64,000 bases of DNA from Camelimonas fluminis. Its GTDB lineage: Bacteria; Pseudomonadota; Alphaproteobacteria; Rhizobiales; Beijerinckiaceae. Positions 1 to 9,610 of the stretch are shown here, piece after piece (the first letter of the stretch is position 1; the number at the start of each line of letters is the position of its first letter). The stretch spans positions 97,180 through 161,179 of the forward strand of contig NZ_BNCG01000006.1 of NCBI RefSeq assembly GCF_014656355.1, read 5' to 3'. The position numbers and the translations under genes are program-made. The notes beneath the pieces are model-generated. The model did no database searches, had not been told where the DNA came from, and saw nothing but the letters and a program-made list of their open reading frames with translations.

Positions 1-41
1 CCCCGTGCGGGGCTCTACACGGGCTGCGCCGGATTCGGGGT

Positions 42-887
42 TCAGCTGCCGAGGCGGCGCAGGGCGGTGCGCGCGACCTCATTGTTCGGATCAATGCCGA
101 GGGCGCTGTTGAACGAGCCGCGCGCTTCCTGGACGTTGCCGAGCTTTTCCTGGGCGAGGCCACGGCCGGCCCAGGCGTCCGCCAGCTTGTTGTTGACGTT
201 CAGCGCGGCGTTGAAATCCTCAAGCGCCTTGTCATTGTGACCCAGCGCCAGCTCGCTCTGGCCGCGCGCCGCGTAGGGGGCCGCGACGAACGGGTTGCGG
301 TCGACGGCGGAGCTGAAATCCTGCACCGCCTGGGCGTGGCTGCCCTGCCGCTGGTAAACCAGACCGCGCGAATGTCGCGCCTCGGCCGACTCAGGGTTCA
401 GGCGGATGGCGTTGTCGAGATCGGACAGGGCGCCGGTGAGGTCGTTCTGGGCGCGACGCAGATTGGCGCGGGCGATGTAGGCCGGTGCATAGTTGGGGTT
501 GGCGGTGATGGCGCTGGAGAAGTCCTGGGCCGCCGCCTGGCTGTTGCCGGTCTGGCGATGGGCGAGGCCGCGATTGTTGTAGGCGGCCGCGTCATTCGGA
601 TCGAGGCGGATGGCCTGGTTGAAGTCGTCCATCGCCTTGCGGTAGTTGCCGGTGCGGGCATAGGCCGTCCCACGCGTATTGTAGGCGCGGGCATCGTTGG
701 GGTTGGCGCGAATCGCCTCGCTCAGCGAGCCGATGTTGGCGCCGGTCACCGCCGGGTCCTGGTTCACCACTTCGGCGATGTTGGTCGAACGTTGCGGATT
801 GACGGTTTCGCCGCAGGCCGCGAGGGCGAGAGCGAGCGCAACGGCGGACAGGGCCGCGGCGGCTGGTCTGGACATGGGCAGTGGCAC
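42..887 (-). CDS. TPR-repeat lipoprotein
   Basis: Predicted lipoprotein of 281 residues. The N-terminus has a hydrophobic signal ending in the lipobox LAAC (Cys25), so it is probably lipid-anchored at the envelope. From about residue 60 to the end it is a run of tetratricopeptide repeats with the usual A-x-x-x-R-G and DP-N-x-x-A signatures, which implies a protein-interaction scaffold. The GTG start at 887 is preferred because GAGGGA lies 5 bases upstream; an in-frame ATG at 875 is the alternative. It stands alone on the minus strand, upstream of nothing obviously related. The partner and process cannot be read from the sequence. Confidence 0.85.
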   Translation of the reverse strand: MPLPMSRPAAAALSAVALALALAACGETVNPQRSTNIAEVVNQDPAVTGANIGSLSEAIRANPNDARAYNTRGTAYARTGNYRKAMDDFNQAIRLDPNDAAAYNNRGLAHRQTGNSQAAAQDFSSAITANPNYAPAYIARANLRRAQNDLTGALSDLDNAIRLNPESAEARHSRGLVYQRQGSHAQAVQDFSSAVDRNPFVAAPYAARGQSELALGHNDKALEDFNAALNVNNKLADAWAGRGLAQEKLGNVQEARGSFNSALGIDPNNEVARTALRRLGS

Positions 888-1549
888 GGCGATCCCTCGA
901 CAGATACGGCAGGAGGCTTGTTCCAGCCGGCGATCAAACTGAATGTGGGTTCATTGTCCATGCAGCCAATCTGGGCGAGCATGTGGCGGACGCTGAACCA
1001 GCCGCCCGGCAGGCGCGTTTTGTGACGCGGCGTGACCGCGTCGCATGCTGGCCGGGCAGATTTCTCCCAGCATATGGCGGAACCTGGTTAACAAACGGCG
1101 CCGGGGCTGCAGGACGGCGGAGCGGTTGTTGAGGCGCGGCATGCGTCGCAGATGCACGCCCCCTGGCTGCTGGCGCGCATGGGGCCGAGGCCGGAAGCGC
1201 CTGGCTATTTCGCCGGCTGCCATTTTTGAAAAAGGCCTGGCGTCTGGAGCAACGGCGTCGTTGCCTTGCGCCAGGGCGATGCGGCCATTGCGCCGGCGAA
1301 CCGGGGCTGCGCGACCCGGATTATCCGCAGATCGTCCGGACTGGACCGGAACCCCCTGTTCCGCCATCCCCGCCCGACGCGCGGGGCGTCGCCCCAGAAA
1401 CGACAAACGGCCCCGTGGGGCCGTCAGACGCGTCTGCGATGTAACACCGGACCGGCGGTTGACCCGCCAGCTCGTCCCCGCCAGGCTATCCTGGCAAACC
1501 GGCGCAGACACGCATGGCTGCAACGCATCATGGCTGCAGCTGGCGGACC
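888..1549. other. Intergenic stretch without a supported gene
   Basis: About 660 bases between the TPR lipoprotein start and the rpsU stop. Open frames here on both strands have no recognisable protein character and look like GC-driven chance frames. The only structure seen is the hairpin at 1407-1424 behind rpsU; the promoter of the lipoprotein gene should lie in the left part. Confidence 0.6.
1403..1424 (-). terminator. Candidate rpsU terminator
   Basis: Perfect 8-bp stem (ACGGCCCC / GGGGCCGT) with a 2-nt loop. Read on the minus strand it is followed by TTTG, about 125 nt after the rpsU stop. The short loop and short U tract make it a moderate candidate. Confidence 0.4.
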
Positions 1550-1780
1550 TTAGCGGCTGGCGCGCGCCTTCATCGGCAGCAGGCCTTCGCGCTGCAGCTT
1601 CTTGCGGGCCAGCTTGCGGGCGCGGCGGACGGCCTCAGCCTTTTCGCGAGCACGCTTCTCGGAGGGCTTCTCGTAGTGGTCGCGAAGCTTCATCTCGCGG
1701 AAAACGCCTTCCCGCTGCAGCTTCTTCTTCAGGGCCCGGAGGGCCTGGTCGACGTTGTTGTCACGGACAAGTACCTGCAC
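1550..1780 (-). CDS. rpsU: 30S ribosomal protein S21
   Basis: Small basic protein of the ribosomal small subunit, where S21 contributes to translation initiation. Starting from GTG at 1780 the product is 76 residues beginning [14 protein letters not shown], the form normal for Hyphomicrobiales S21, with the conserved [19 protein letters not shown] stretch and a Lys/Arg-rich C-terminus. The frame stays open to a TTG at 1795, which would add five residues; the GTG start is chosen because it matches the family start. It is monocistronic here. Confidence 0.93.
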   Translation of the reverse strand: MQVLVRDNNVDQALRALKKKLQREGVFREMKLRDHYEKPSEKRAREKAEAVRRARKLARKKLQREGLLPMKARASR

Positions 1781-2025
1781 GCGAATTCGTCCCAAGGTTT
1801 GAATTGAAAAAAGGCTACCGTTCGGAGCGAACGATACATGGCGCCGTTAGGCTTGCGGTACCAGATAACCGCCATCGTGTCCATAGAGCATGATGTGTTT
1901 GCGAGCTTCTGGAGCCAGTTCGGCGCGATCGCTGAATCAGCGTCTCATGGCTGGAATGGGCCGACACGAAATCGCCGCGCCCCCTGTTTATGGCCGGAGC
2001 AGGCGGATGAAAAGGGGAATGGGCC

Positions 2026-2589
2026 GTGACGCAGCGCAGCGAGAAACAGAAAATGCTGGCCGGCGAGCCTTACGATCCAGGCGACGCCGAATTGCAGGCC
2101 GAGGCCCAGGCAACCTTCGCCTGGCTGGCGCGCTACAACGCCGCCCTGGCGGCGTCGCCGGATGAGCGCCGGGCGCTGCTGGCCGGGCGGCTGGGCGGGG
2201 TGGGCGCCGGGGCCGTGGTGCGGCCGCCGTTTCACTGCGACTATGGCTTCAACATCACGCTGGCAGACGGCGTCTTCCTCAACTTCAACTGCGTCATTCT
2301 CGATGTCTGCGCCGTTGCGATCGGCGCGCGCACGCAAATCGGCCCCATGGTGCAGATTTATGCGGCGGATCATCCCCGTGACGCGGCAAGCCGGGCCAGG
2401 GGAATCGAATTCGGCAAGCCGGTGCGCATCGGCGCCGATGTCTGGATCGGCGGCGGGGCGATCATCACGCCTGGCGTCACCGTGGGTGACGGGGCGATCA
2501 TCGGGGCGGGGGCGGTGGTGACGCGCGACGTCGCCGCCGGCGCCACGGTGGCTGGCAATCCGGCGCGGCCTGTCAGGCCATCGGCGTGA
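2026..2589 (+). CDS. Maltose/NodL-type sugar O-acetyltransferase
   Basis: Hexapeptide-repeat (left-handed beta-helix) acetyltransferase of 187 residues with a GTG start. The first 50 residues match the Mac domain ([16 protein letters not shown]). From about residue 75 hexapeptide turns follow, with the catalytic histidine in AADHPRD (H116) and the coil signature [20 protein letters not shown]. Members move an acetyl group from acetyl-CoA to a sugar hydroxyl and work as cytosolic trimers. The sugar acceptor cannot be decided: maltose, galactoside and nodulation-factor enzymes look alike at this level. It is convergent with purK, and no sugar operon surrounds it. Confidence 0.88.
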   Translation: MTQRSEKQKMLAGEPYDPGDAELQAEAQATFAWLARYNAALAASPDERRALLAGRLGGVGAGAVVRPPFHCDYGFNITLADGVFLNFNCVILDVCAVAIGARTQIGPMVQIYAADHPRDAASRARGIEFGKPVRIGADVWIGGGAIITPGVTVGDGAIIGAGAVVTRDVAAGATVAGNPARPVRPSA

Positions 2590-2604
2590 ATTGTTCTGCG
2601 TGAA

Positions 2605-3672
2605 CTATTCCGGGAGAATCCGGGTGACGTGGCCCATTTTGCGGCCGGCGCGGGCTTCAGCCTTGCCATAGAGGTGCAGGCTGGCGCCGGGTTCGGCGAG
2701 AATGGTCCGCCAGGCGTCGATATCGTCGCCAATCAGATTGGTCATGGTCGCCCGGCCAAGCCGCGTCGTGTCGCCCAACGGCCAGCCGCAGACGGCGCGG
2801 ACGTGCTGCTGGAACTGCGAGGTGCGGGCGCCTTCGATGGTCCAGTGGCCGGAATTGTGCACCCGCGGCGCGGTTTCGTTGACCAGCAGCGTTTCACCGT
2901 CAGCCAGCACGAACATTTCGACGGTCAGCACGCCCACGTAATCGAGGGCGTCGGCGATGGCGCGCGCCGCGGCGATGGCTTTTTCCTGCACGGATCCGGA
3001 AATGCTGGCCGGGACGCTGGTGACGTCGAGAATATGATGGCGGTGAACGTTCTCGCAGACGTCGAAGGCGGCGAATTCACCAGCCGCGCCACGCGCCGCG
3101 ATCACCGAAATCTCGCGTTCGAACGGCACGAACCCCTCGAGAATCGCCGGGGCCCCGCCAATGGCGGCGAAGGCCGCCGCAGCGCTGTCGCCGTCGTTGA
3201 TGCGAACCTGGCCCTTGCCGTCATAGCCGAAGCGGCGGGTCTTCAGGATGGCCGGGCGACCCAGCCGGCGCAGCGCCGATTCGAGATCAGCGACCGAATC
3301 GACCTGGGCGAACGGCGCCACGCCGACGCCAAGGCTGGCGACGAAGGTCTTTTCCGTCAGCCGGTCCTGGGAGGTTTCCAGGGCTTTCAGGCCCGGGGCC
3401 ATGGGCTTGCGCGCCATCAGGAAGGCGACGGTGGCGGCCGGAATGTTCTCGAACTCATAGGTGATGACGTCGACGCGGGCGCAGAAATCCGCCAGCGCCG
3501 CCTCGTCGTCCCAGGTCGCCTGGATGTGGCTGGCCGCCACCTCAAAAGCCGGGCTGCCGGCGTCGGGGCAATAGACGCAGGCCTTCAGTCCATAGCCTGC
3601 GGCGGCGATGGCCATCATCCGGCCGAGCTGGCCGCCGCCGAGAATGCCGATGGTTGCGCCTGGTTGCAGCAT
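2605..3672 (-). CDS. purK: N5-carboxyaminoimidazole ribonucleotide synthase
   Basis: ATP-grasp enzyme of de novo purine synthesis. It uses ATP and bicarbonate to convert AIR to N5-CAIR, which PurE then rearranges. The N-terminus TIGILGGGQLGRM is the family signature, followed by the ATP-grasp core (DVITYEFENIP, then KTRRFGYDGKGQ) and the NETAPRVHNSGHWT metal/substrate segment. The length of 355 residues is normal. ATG at 3672 is used; a GTG one codon earlier is possible. It lies 90 bases downstream of purE on the same strand, the usual purEK order. Confidence 0.95.
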   Translation of the reverse strand: MLQPGATIGILGGGQLGRMMAIAAAGYGLKACVYCPDAGSPAFEVAASHIQATWDDEAALADFCARVDVITYEFENIPAATVAFLMARKPMAPGLKALETSQDRLTEKTFVASLGVGVAPFAQVDSVADLESALRRLGRPAILKTRRFGYDGKGQVRINDGDSAAAAFAAIGGAPAILEGFVPFEREISVIAARGAAGEFAAFDVCENVHRHHILDVTSVPASISGSVQEKAIAAARAIADALDYVGVLTVEMFVLADGETLLVNETAPRVHNSGHWTIEGARTSQFQQHVRAVCGWPLGDTTRLGRATMTNLIGDDIDAWRTILAEPGASLHLYGKAEARAGRKMGHVTRILPE

Positions 3673-3762
3673 CACGTTCCAAGTCTCTCCGGGATCACGA
3701 CCGACGTCCTTCCGGCGCCTGACCGGCGGGCCGCGTTGCCCAGGCGTCCGGGCCGGCCTGCG

Positions 3763-4290
3763 TCAATCGTCGGTGGGGAATTCGGCGACGCTCGCGGTCT
3801 GGCTGGCGCGCCACGCGTCAAGGCGGGCGGCGAGGCCGGCGTCGTTCAGCGCGAGCACGGAGGCGGCGAGCAGCGCGGCGTTGATGGCGCCGGCCTTGCC
3901 GATGGCCAGGGTGCCAACCGGCACGCCGCCCGGCATCTGCACGATGGAGAGCAGGCTGTCCTTGCCCGACAACGCCTTCGATTCGACCGGCACGCCAAAC
4001 ACGGGCAGCGGCGTCAGCGCCGCGGCCATGCCGGGCAGGTGGGCTGCGCCGCCAGCGCCGGCGATGATGACTTTGAAACCGGCGTCACGGGCGCCGCGGG
4101 CGAAGTCGTACAGCCGCTCCGGCGTGCGGTGGGCCGAGACGATGCGGCTTTCGTGGCCAACGCCGAGCGCCGCCAGCGTGTCCGAGGCGTGTCGCATGGT
4201 CGCCCAGTCGGACTGGCTGCCCATGATGATCGCGACGGGAACCGCCGCGTCAGCGCCCTTTCGGGATCTGTCGCCCGTGCTTCTGGCCAT
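3763..4290 (-). CDS. purE: N5-CAIR mutase (PurE, class I)
   Basis: Catalyses the N5-CAIR to CAIR rearrangement in purine synthesis. Diagnostic segments are GSQSDWATM (phosphate-binding loop), [13 protein letters not shown] (catalytic His) and [13 protein letters not shown]. The last part, [21 protein letters not shown], is typical of the octameric class I enzyme that works with PurK. The product has 175 residues, slightly long at the N-terminus because of a polar leader before [10 protein letters not shown]. It is the first gene of the purEK pair. Confidence 0.95.
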   Translation of the reverse strand: MARSTGDRSRKGADAAVPVAIIMGSQSDWATMRHASDTLAALGVGHESRIVSAHRTPERLYDFARGARDAGFKVIIAGAGGAAHLPGMAAALTPLPVFGVPVESKALSGKDSLLSIVQMPGGVPVGTLAIGKAGAINAALLAASVLALNDAGLAARLDAWRASQTASVAEFPTDD

Positions 4291-4419
4291 TAAGATCTCT
4301 CACGCAGAAAAAGCGCTGTTATCGGTAGCCTGGACAGCGCGCAAGCCTTTTCGGGCGAAGGGGCAGGTCTTTTCGTGGCCAGGGATCTTGCCCGCAGGGC
4401 GGGGAGACTGGCGAAACCG

Positions 4420-4698
4420 TCAGGCGATGATGTCCGGCGTAAGCTCATCCTGCAGGCGCCTGATGCGGTCCTTGAGCAGCAGCTTGCGCTTCTTCAGCCG
4501 CTGCAGCTGCAACAGGTCGACGCTGCCGGCTTCGCCCAGGGCGACAATGGCGGCGTCGAGGTCGCGGTGCTCCTGACGAAGGCGCGCCAGTTCGGCCCCA
4601 AGCCGGTCGGCGGCGTCCTCCGTTGCGGCGGTTGCGGCCCTGGCGGCAAAGGCGATCGTTGCTGGTTCGGCGCCTGGCTCATTGGACTCGATCATCAT
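4420..4698 (-). CDS. DUF465 (YdcH-type) small helical protein
   Basis: Short, charged, helical protein. The C-terminal half carries the DUF465 pattern: LARLRQEHRDLDAAI, then LQLQRLKKRKLLLKDRIRRLQDE. A variable Ala/Glu-rich leader precedes it. ATG at 4698 gives 92 residues; an upstream ATG at 4764 in the same frame would add 22 residues with no family similarity, so the shorter form is preferred although no strong ribosome site is visible. It faces a second DUF465 gene (5091-5291) across a shared intergenic region. The family is widespread in proteobacteria and its function is unknown to me. Confidence 0.82.
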   Translation of the reverse strand: MMIESNEPGAEPATIAFAARAATAATEDAADRLGAELARLRQEHRDLDAAIVALGEAGSVDLLQLQRLKKRKLLLKDRIRRLQDELTPDIIA

Positions 4699-5090
4699 GC
4701 ATCCAGGTCGTTGCTGCAGGTCATCTGGCGCGGATCGTTCCGCAGGAGCCTGACAGGCAAGCACCGGCCCGCGGCAGGCAGTTTTCAGGCTGTCGCCGGG
4801 CAGGTTTCTCTTGCAGGTTTTCTCGCCGGATTATGCGGTCAGGCGTCATTCAGGGCAAGACATCACAATTTCGTGATGTGACGCTTTGGCCGTCCCCGAA
4901 GACGGTTCCCGCCATCGCGCGGACGGGGGGCGTGAATCACTGGAAACCTGCCGGAATGGCGCGTCGGAACGTGGTGGGCGCAGCAAAAATCGACGTCGCA
5001 AGGCTGTCATCGGCGCCCGGATGGGGGCCTTCCAATGGCCATCTTCGGCATGTCACACTTCCGTTGTCCGAAACGACGAAAGGATACGCC
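4699..5090. other. Divergent intergenic region between two DUF465 genes
   Basis: About 390 bases separating the two divergently transcribed DUF465 genes. It holds the palindrome at 4860-4879 and presumably both promoters. No coding frame is supported. Confidence 0.6.
4860..4879. promoter_or_regulatory. Operator-like palindrome
   Basis: ACATCAC-AATTTC-GTGATGT: perfect 7-bp arms around a 6-bp spacer. It lies in the divergent region between the two DUF465 genes, so it could serve as a dimeric repressor or activator site for either. No cognate regulator is adjacent. Confidence 0.4.
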
Positions 5091-5291
5091 ATGAGCGTGC
5101 AGTCCCATCTGTCCGAACTGGAAAAGCGTCATCGCGCTGTTGAACGGGAACTGGAAGTCGCACGGAGGCAGCCGGCAACGCCCGATATCGCCTTGAGTGA
5201 ACTCAAGCGTAAAAAGCTGCAGCTCAAGGACGAGATCACGCGCTTGCGCCAGCAGGTGGATGTTCCGCTTGCGGCGGCTTCCCTGCACTGA
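5091..5291 (+). CDS. DUF465 (YdcH-type) small protein
   Basis: Product of 66 residues, essentially one DUF465 domain: SHLSELEKRHRAVERELE, then ALSELKRKKLQLKDEITRL, two helices likely to pair as a hairpin. The ATG at 5091 has a good ribosome site (GAAAGGA, 7 bases upstream). It is a paralogue of the protein encoded at 4420-4698 in head-to-head orientation. Its role is not known; its size and charge pattern suggest an abundant small helical protein rather than an enzyme. Confidence 0.88.
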   Translation: MSVQSHLSELEKRHRAVERELEVARRQPATPDIALSELKRKKLQLKDEITRLRQQVDVPLAAASLH

Positions 5292-5538
5292 CCGTTATCC
5301 GTCCCGCCGCTGTCGCGGCCGGTTCGCAAGTGGGTCCAGGTGAGTCAGCAGCGCCGGTGAACCCGGCATGTGATTTTTGACTGATCTTTCAAATCTGGGG
5401 TTCGGCGCTTCACGCCGCGCCCTTTTTTATTGCCATCGTTGGGGAGAGGCGGCGTCTGGACGCCGGGCTGGCGCATCCCGCAGGCCCGGTTCCGATGATC
5501 CCGGACAGTCGCTGTCGCCGTCCGTTTCGCCGCTGGCC

Positions 5539-7167
5539 CTACGGCAGGTTGCGGGCTTTCTCGCGCAGCTGGAATTTTTGCAGCTTGCCGGTCGAGGTTT
5601 TGGGGATCTCGGCGAAGACGATGGCGCGGGGCACCTTGTAGCGGGCGAGATTCTGGCGGCACCAGTCCAGCAGTTCCTCCGCCGTCGCCGTTTTTCCTGG
5701 CTTCAGCTCGACGAAGGCGCAGGGCGTTTCGCCCCATTTGTCGTCGGGCTTGGCCACGACGGCGACGCTGGCGACGGCCGGGTGCTTGTAAAGCGCGTCC
5801 TCCACCTCGATCGACGAAATATTTTCGCCGCCGGAGATGATGATGTCCTTCGAGCGGTCCTTGAGCTGGATGTAGCCGTCGGGGTGCATGACGCCGAGGT
5901 CGCCGGTGTGGAACCAGCCGCCAGCGAAGGCCTTCTGCGTGGCGCTGGGGTTCTTGAGATAGCCCTTCATGATGACGTTGCCGCGCATCATTACCTCGCC
6001 AAGGCTTTCGCCGTCGGCGGGCATTGGCTCCATGGTGTCGGGATGCAGCACGGCGAGGCCGTCGAGCACCGGATAGGGCACGCCCTGGCGCGCCTTCTTC
6101 GTGGCCTGCTCGGCCGCCGGCAACGCATTCCATTCCGCATGCCATTCATTGACGACGGCGGGGCCATAGCTTTCGGTGAGGCCGTAGACGTGGGTGACTT
6201 CGAAGCCGGCGGCGGCCATGCCCGCCAGCACCGCCTCGGGCGGGGGCGCTGCGGCGGTGGTGAAGGCGACCTTGTGGCTGAAGGCGCGCTTTTCGTCGTC
6301 GGGCGCGTTGAGCAGGGTGGCCATGACGATCGGCGCGCCGCACAGATGGGTGACGCCGTGGTCGGCGATGGCCGCGTAAATGGCGCTGGCGCGCACCTGG
6401 CGCAGGCAGACATGGGTTCCGGCGACGACCGACACCGTCCACGGGAAGCACCAGCCGTTGCAATGGAACATCGGCAGCGTCCACAGATACACCGGATGCT
6501 TCTGCATGCCGCAACTGATGACATTGCCCATCGCCAGCAGCGCCGCGCCGCGATGGTGATAGACCACGCCCTTGGGGTCGCCGGTGGTGCCGGAGGTGTA
6601 GTTGAGCGAGATGGCGTCCCACTCGTCGTCCGGGTGCGCCCAGTCGAACTCCGGATCGCCAGCGGCGATGAGCGCCTCATAGTCCCGGGAGCCAAGGCGG
6701 TCGCCGCGCCCGTCGAATTCCGGGTCGTCGACGTCGATAACCAGCGGCGAGACCTTCGCCAGCTGCAGCGCTTCCTTCACGACGGCGGAAAATTCGCGGT
6801 CGGTGATCAGCACCTTCGTTTCGGCGTGATCCAGCGTGAAGGCGAGAATGGCCGCGTCGAGGCGGGTGTTGAGCGTGTTGAGCACCGCGCCGCACATGGG
6901 AACGCCGTAGTGGCACTCCACCATCTCGGGCGTGTTGGTCAGCATCGCCGAGACGGTGTCGAGACGCCCGACGCCGGCCTGGCGCAGGGCTGAGGCAAGG
7001 CGGCGGCTGCGGGCGTAAAGCTCGCGATAGCTGCGGCGCAGGCCGCCATGGATGACGGCGACGTGGTCCGGGAACGTCGCGGCTGCCCGCGCCAGATAGC
7101 TCAGCGGCGTCAGTGGCTGGAAATTCGCCGGGACGCGGTCAAGATCGCGGGCGTACATCGACGTCAT
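5539..7167 (-). CDS. Medium/short-chain acyl-CoA ligase (AMP-binding)
   Basis: ANL-superfamily adenylating enzyme of 542 residues that activates a carboxylic acid to the acyl-AMP and then the CoA thioester. Visible motifs are the P-loop NYTSGTTGDPKGVVYHH, the A5 motif VYGLTESYGP, GWFHTGDLGVMHPDGY, the hinge DRSKDIIISGGENIS and the catalytic C-terminal lysine in TSTGKLQKFQLR. The overall pattern resembles AlkK/DmdB-like ligases for medium-chain or methylmercaptopropionate-type acids, but the substrate is not determinable here. The frame is open further upstream; ATG at 7167 is chosen because GGAG stands about 9 bases before it. It is divergent from prpE. Confidence 0.88.
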   Translation of the reverse strand: MTSMYARDLDRVPANFQPLTPLSYLARAAATFPDHVAVIHGGLRRSYRELYARSRRLASALRQAGVGRLDTVSAMLTNTPEMVECHYGVPMCGAVLNTLNTRLDAAILAFTLDHAETKVLITDREFSAVVKEALQLAKVSPLVIDVDDPEFDGRGDRLGSRDYEALIAAGDPEFDWAHPDDEWDAISLNYTSGTTGDPKGVVYHHRGAALLAMGNVISCGMQKHPVYLWTLPMFHCNGWCFPWTVSVVAGTHVCLRQVRASAIYAAIADHGVTHLCGAPIVMATLLNAPDDEKRAFSHKVAFTTAAAPPPEAVLAGMAAAGFEVTHVYGLTESYGPAVVNEWHAEWNALPAAEQATKKARQGVPYPVLDGLAVLHPDTMEPMPADGESLGEVMMRGNVIMKGYLKNPSATQKAFAGGWFHTGDLGVMHPDGYIQLKDRSKDIIISGGENISSIEVEDALYKHPAVASVAVVAKPDDKWGETPCAFVELKPGKTATAEELLDWCRQNLARYKVPRAIVFAEIPKTSTGKLQKFQLREKARNLP

Positions 7168-7559
7168 GGGGCAGGTCTCCGGAGAACGGCGCTTTCTGGC
7201 GGAATGGACACGTTTCCGCGCGCGCTGGCAATCCGGCGAAGGTTGAAACGCAAAAATGTTTTCCGGGCAAGGGGGCGCGGGCTGGCTGGCGTACTCCGGC
7301 CGGCCAGGGGGCCTCATGCACAGGTTGAGGGTGCGCTGGCGCACGGCTGGCGATATGATCAGGGTGGTTCGCGCCAGCGGCGACGCCTGGACACGCCCGG
7401 ACGCCGCCGGCTTCCAGGCGACGCAGGCACGCCGCCGTCGCGGGCGACCGTGCGGCTGGTCCGGGGTTTCAGACACGGGCTTTCATGTCCTGCCCCTGGC
7501 GCTGGCGCATCGTTACCCAGGGCGCGCTGCGTTGGCGCGCTCCAACCCTGAGGAACAAC
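7168..7559. promoter_or_regulatory. Divergent promoter region between two acyl-CoA ligase genes
   Basis: About 390 bases between two divergent starts, presumably containing promoters for both. Frames running through it are extensions of the two flanking genes without family similarity. I saw no clear operator palindrome. Confidence 0.45.
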
Positions 7560-9500
7560 GTGGTCCAGAAGTCGGGAGCCGCGGGCGCGCAACCAGCGAA
7601 CGCCAGCAGCTATTTCAACGTCCGGGAACGCGCCACGCGCCATCCGGAGGAGTTCTGGAAGGAAGCGGCGCAGGGCATCGACTGGATGCGGCGGCCGACG
7701 AGGATCTTTGACCCGGCCGCGGGCGTCTACGGCCGCTGGTTCGAGGGCGGCCGGCTGAACGCCTGCTACAATGCGGTGGACCGTCACGTCGAGCGCGGGC
7801 GCGGCTCCCAGCCGGCGATCATCTACGACAGCCCGGTGACCGGCGCGAAGCGGGTGATTTCCTACAATGGCCTGCTGGCCGAGGTGACGTTGCTCGCCGC
7901 CGTGCTGCATGATCTGGGCGTCGGCAAGGGCGACAGGGTCGTCATCTACATGCCGATGGTTCCCGAGGCGGCGTTCGCCATGCTGGCCTGCGCCCGGCTC
8001 GGCGCCATCCATTCCGTGGTGTTCGGCGGGTTCTCCGCCCGCGAGCTGGCGACGCGCATCGCCGACGCCAAACCCAAGGTGGTGCTGGCGGCGTCGTGCG
8101 GCGTCGAGGGCGCGCGCGTCGTGCCCTACAAGCCGCTGCTCGATGATGCGCTGGAGATGTCGGAGGCGAAGCCCGCCGCCTGCGTCATCCTGCAGCGCCC
8201 GCAGGCTGAAGCGAAATTGTGCAGGGGCCGCGACCATGACTGGGCGGCGCTGGTGGACAAGGCCCGGATCGCCGGCAAGTCGGTGGACTGCGTCGCGGTG
8301 GACGCCACGGCGCCGCTTTACGTGCTCTACACATCCGGCACGACCGGGAAGCCGAAGGGCGTGGTGCGCGACACCGGCGGCTATCTGGTCGCTCTCAACT
8401 GGTCGATGAAGGGGCTCTATGGCATCGAACCCGGCGAGGTGTTCTGGACCGCCTCTGACGTGGGCTGGGTCGTCGGTCACAGCTATATCGTCTATGCGCC
8501 GCTCGTCTATGGCGCGACCAGCGTGCTGTATGAGGGCAAGCCGGTGGGAACGCCGGACGCCGGGGCGTTCTGGCGGGTGATCGCCGAGCATGGGGTGAAG
8601 GCGCTGTTCACCGCGCCGACGGCGCTGCGCGCCATCCGCAAGGAAGACCCTGAAGGGAAGCTGATCGCCAAATACGATCTCAAGGGCTTCCGCACCCTGT
8701 TTCTTGCTGGCGAACGCGCTGATCCGGAAACCATCCAGTGGGCGGAAAAAGTTCTGAAGGTTCCGGTGATCGACCACTGGTGGCAGACGGAAACCGGCTG
8801 GGCCATCGCCGGCAATCCGGTGGGGCTTGGCCAGCTGCCGGTGAAATATGGATCAACCGGCGTGCCGATGCCGGGCTATGACGTGCAGATTCTCGATGAT
8901 GCCGGCAAGCAGGTTCCGGCGGGAACCATGGGTTCGGTGGCGATCAGGCTGCCGCTGGCGCCGGGGTGCCTGCCAAACCTGTGGCATGACGAAGCGCGTT
9001 TCCGCTCCAGCTATCTGGAGGATTTCCCTGGCTACTACCGCACCGGCGACGCCGGGTTTATCGACGCGGACGGCTATATCTTCGTCATGGGCCGCACCGA
9101 CGACATCATCAATGTCGCCGGCCACCGTCTGTCCACCGGCGGCATGGAAGAGGTCATCGCCATGCATCCGGCGGTGGCCGAATGCGCGGTGATTGGCGTC
9201 AAGGACGCCATCAAGGGTGAAATCCCTTGCGGCTTCATCGTGCTGAAAAGCGGCGTCAGCCAGAGCCCCATCGATATCGAGAAGGAAGTGGTGGCGCTGG
9301 TGCGCGAGAAAATTGGCCCGGTCGCGGCGTTCAAGACCGTGGTGACGGTCGGGCGGCTGCCGAAGACGCGCTCCGGCAAGATCCTGCGCGGCACGATGAA
9401 GAAAATCGCCGACGACGAGACGTGGACCATGCCGGCGACCATTGAGGACGCGACGGTGCTCGACGAAGTGGCCGACGCCCTCGGCAAGCCGCGCGGCTGA
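7560..9500 (+). CDS. prpE: Propionyl-CoA synthetase
   Basis: Acyl-CoA synthetase of 646 residues. The N-terminal ACAS domain (FWKEAAQGIDWMRRPTRIFD) and the segment GRWFEGGRLNACYNAVDRHV are typical of PrpE/short-chain acetyl-CoA synthetase relatives. YTSGTTGKPKGVVRDTGG sits near residues 256-273, where the RDTGG extension favours PrpE over acetyl-CoA synthetase. WWQTETGW, the hinge GRTDDIINVAGHRLSTG and the catalytic Lys in RSGKILRG (near 607) follow. The start is GTG at 7560 with AGGA 5 bases upstream; 25 further upstream codons have no homology. It should feed propionate into propionyl-CoA; no methylcitrate or carboxylase genes lie nearby. Confidence 0.9.
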   Translation: MVQKSGAAGAQPANASSYFNVRERATRHPEEFWKEAAQGIDWMRRPTRIFDPAAGVYGRWFEGGRLNACYNAVDRHVERGRGSQPAIIYDSPVTGAKRVISYNGLLAEVTLLAAVLHDLGVGKGDRVVIYMPMVPEAAFAMLACARLGAIHSVVFGGFSARELATRIADAKPKVVLAASCGVEGARVVPYKPLLDDALEMSEAKPAACVILQRPQAEAKLCRGRDHDWAALVDKARIAGKSVDCVAVDATAPLYVLYTSGTTGKPKGVVRDTGGYLVALNWSMKGLYGIEPGEVFWTASDVGWVVGHSYIVYAPLVYGATSVLYEGKPVGTPDAGAFWRVIAEHGVKALFTAPTALRAIRKEDPEGKLIAKYDLKGFRTLFLAGERADPETIQWAEKVLKVPVIDHWWQTETGWAIAGNPVGLGQLPVKYGSTGVPMPGYDVQILDDAGKQVPAGTMGSVAIRLPLAPGCLPNLWHDEARFRSSYLEDFPGYYRTGDAGFIDADGYIFVMGRTDDIINVAGHRLSTGGMEEVIAMHPAVAECAVIGVKDAIKGEIPCGFIVLKSGVSQSPIDIEKEVVALVREKIGPVAAFKTVVTVGRLPKTRSGKILRGTMKKIADDETWTMPATIEDATVLDEVADALGKPRG

Positions 9501-9510
9501 GGCCAGAACG

Positions 9511-9543
9511 GCGTAACGCCTTTCCCGCAGGAAGGCGTTACGC
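9511..9543. terminator. Hairpin between convergent prpE and aldo/keto reductase genes
   Basis: A 12-bp perfect stem (GCGTAACGCCTT / AAGGCGTTACGC) around a 9-nt loop, just after the prpE stop and 70 bases from the convergent gene. There is no clear U tract, so it may act in both directions or only stabilise 3' ends. Confidence 0.5.
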
Positions 9544-9610
9544 TGATCCGGGCTTTTCAGGTCGCGGGTGCGTCAGCGGTTTCGCGACCTGGTGATTATC
9601 GCGCAACTGG

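Noticed and set aside
2629-4293. A 554-codon plus-strand frame opposite purK and purE
   Set aside because: Antisense to two certain genes and without protein-like features.
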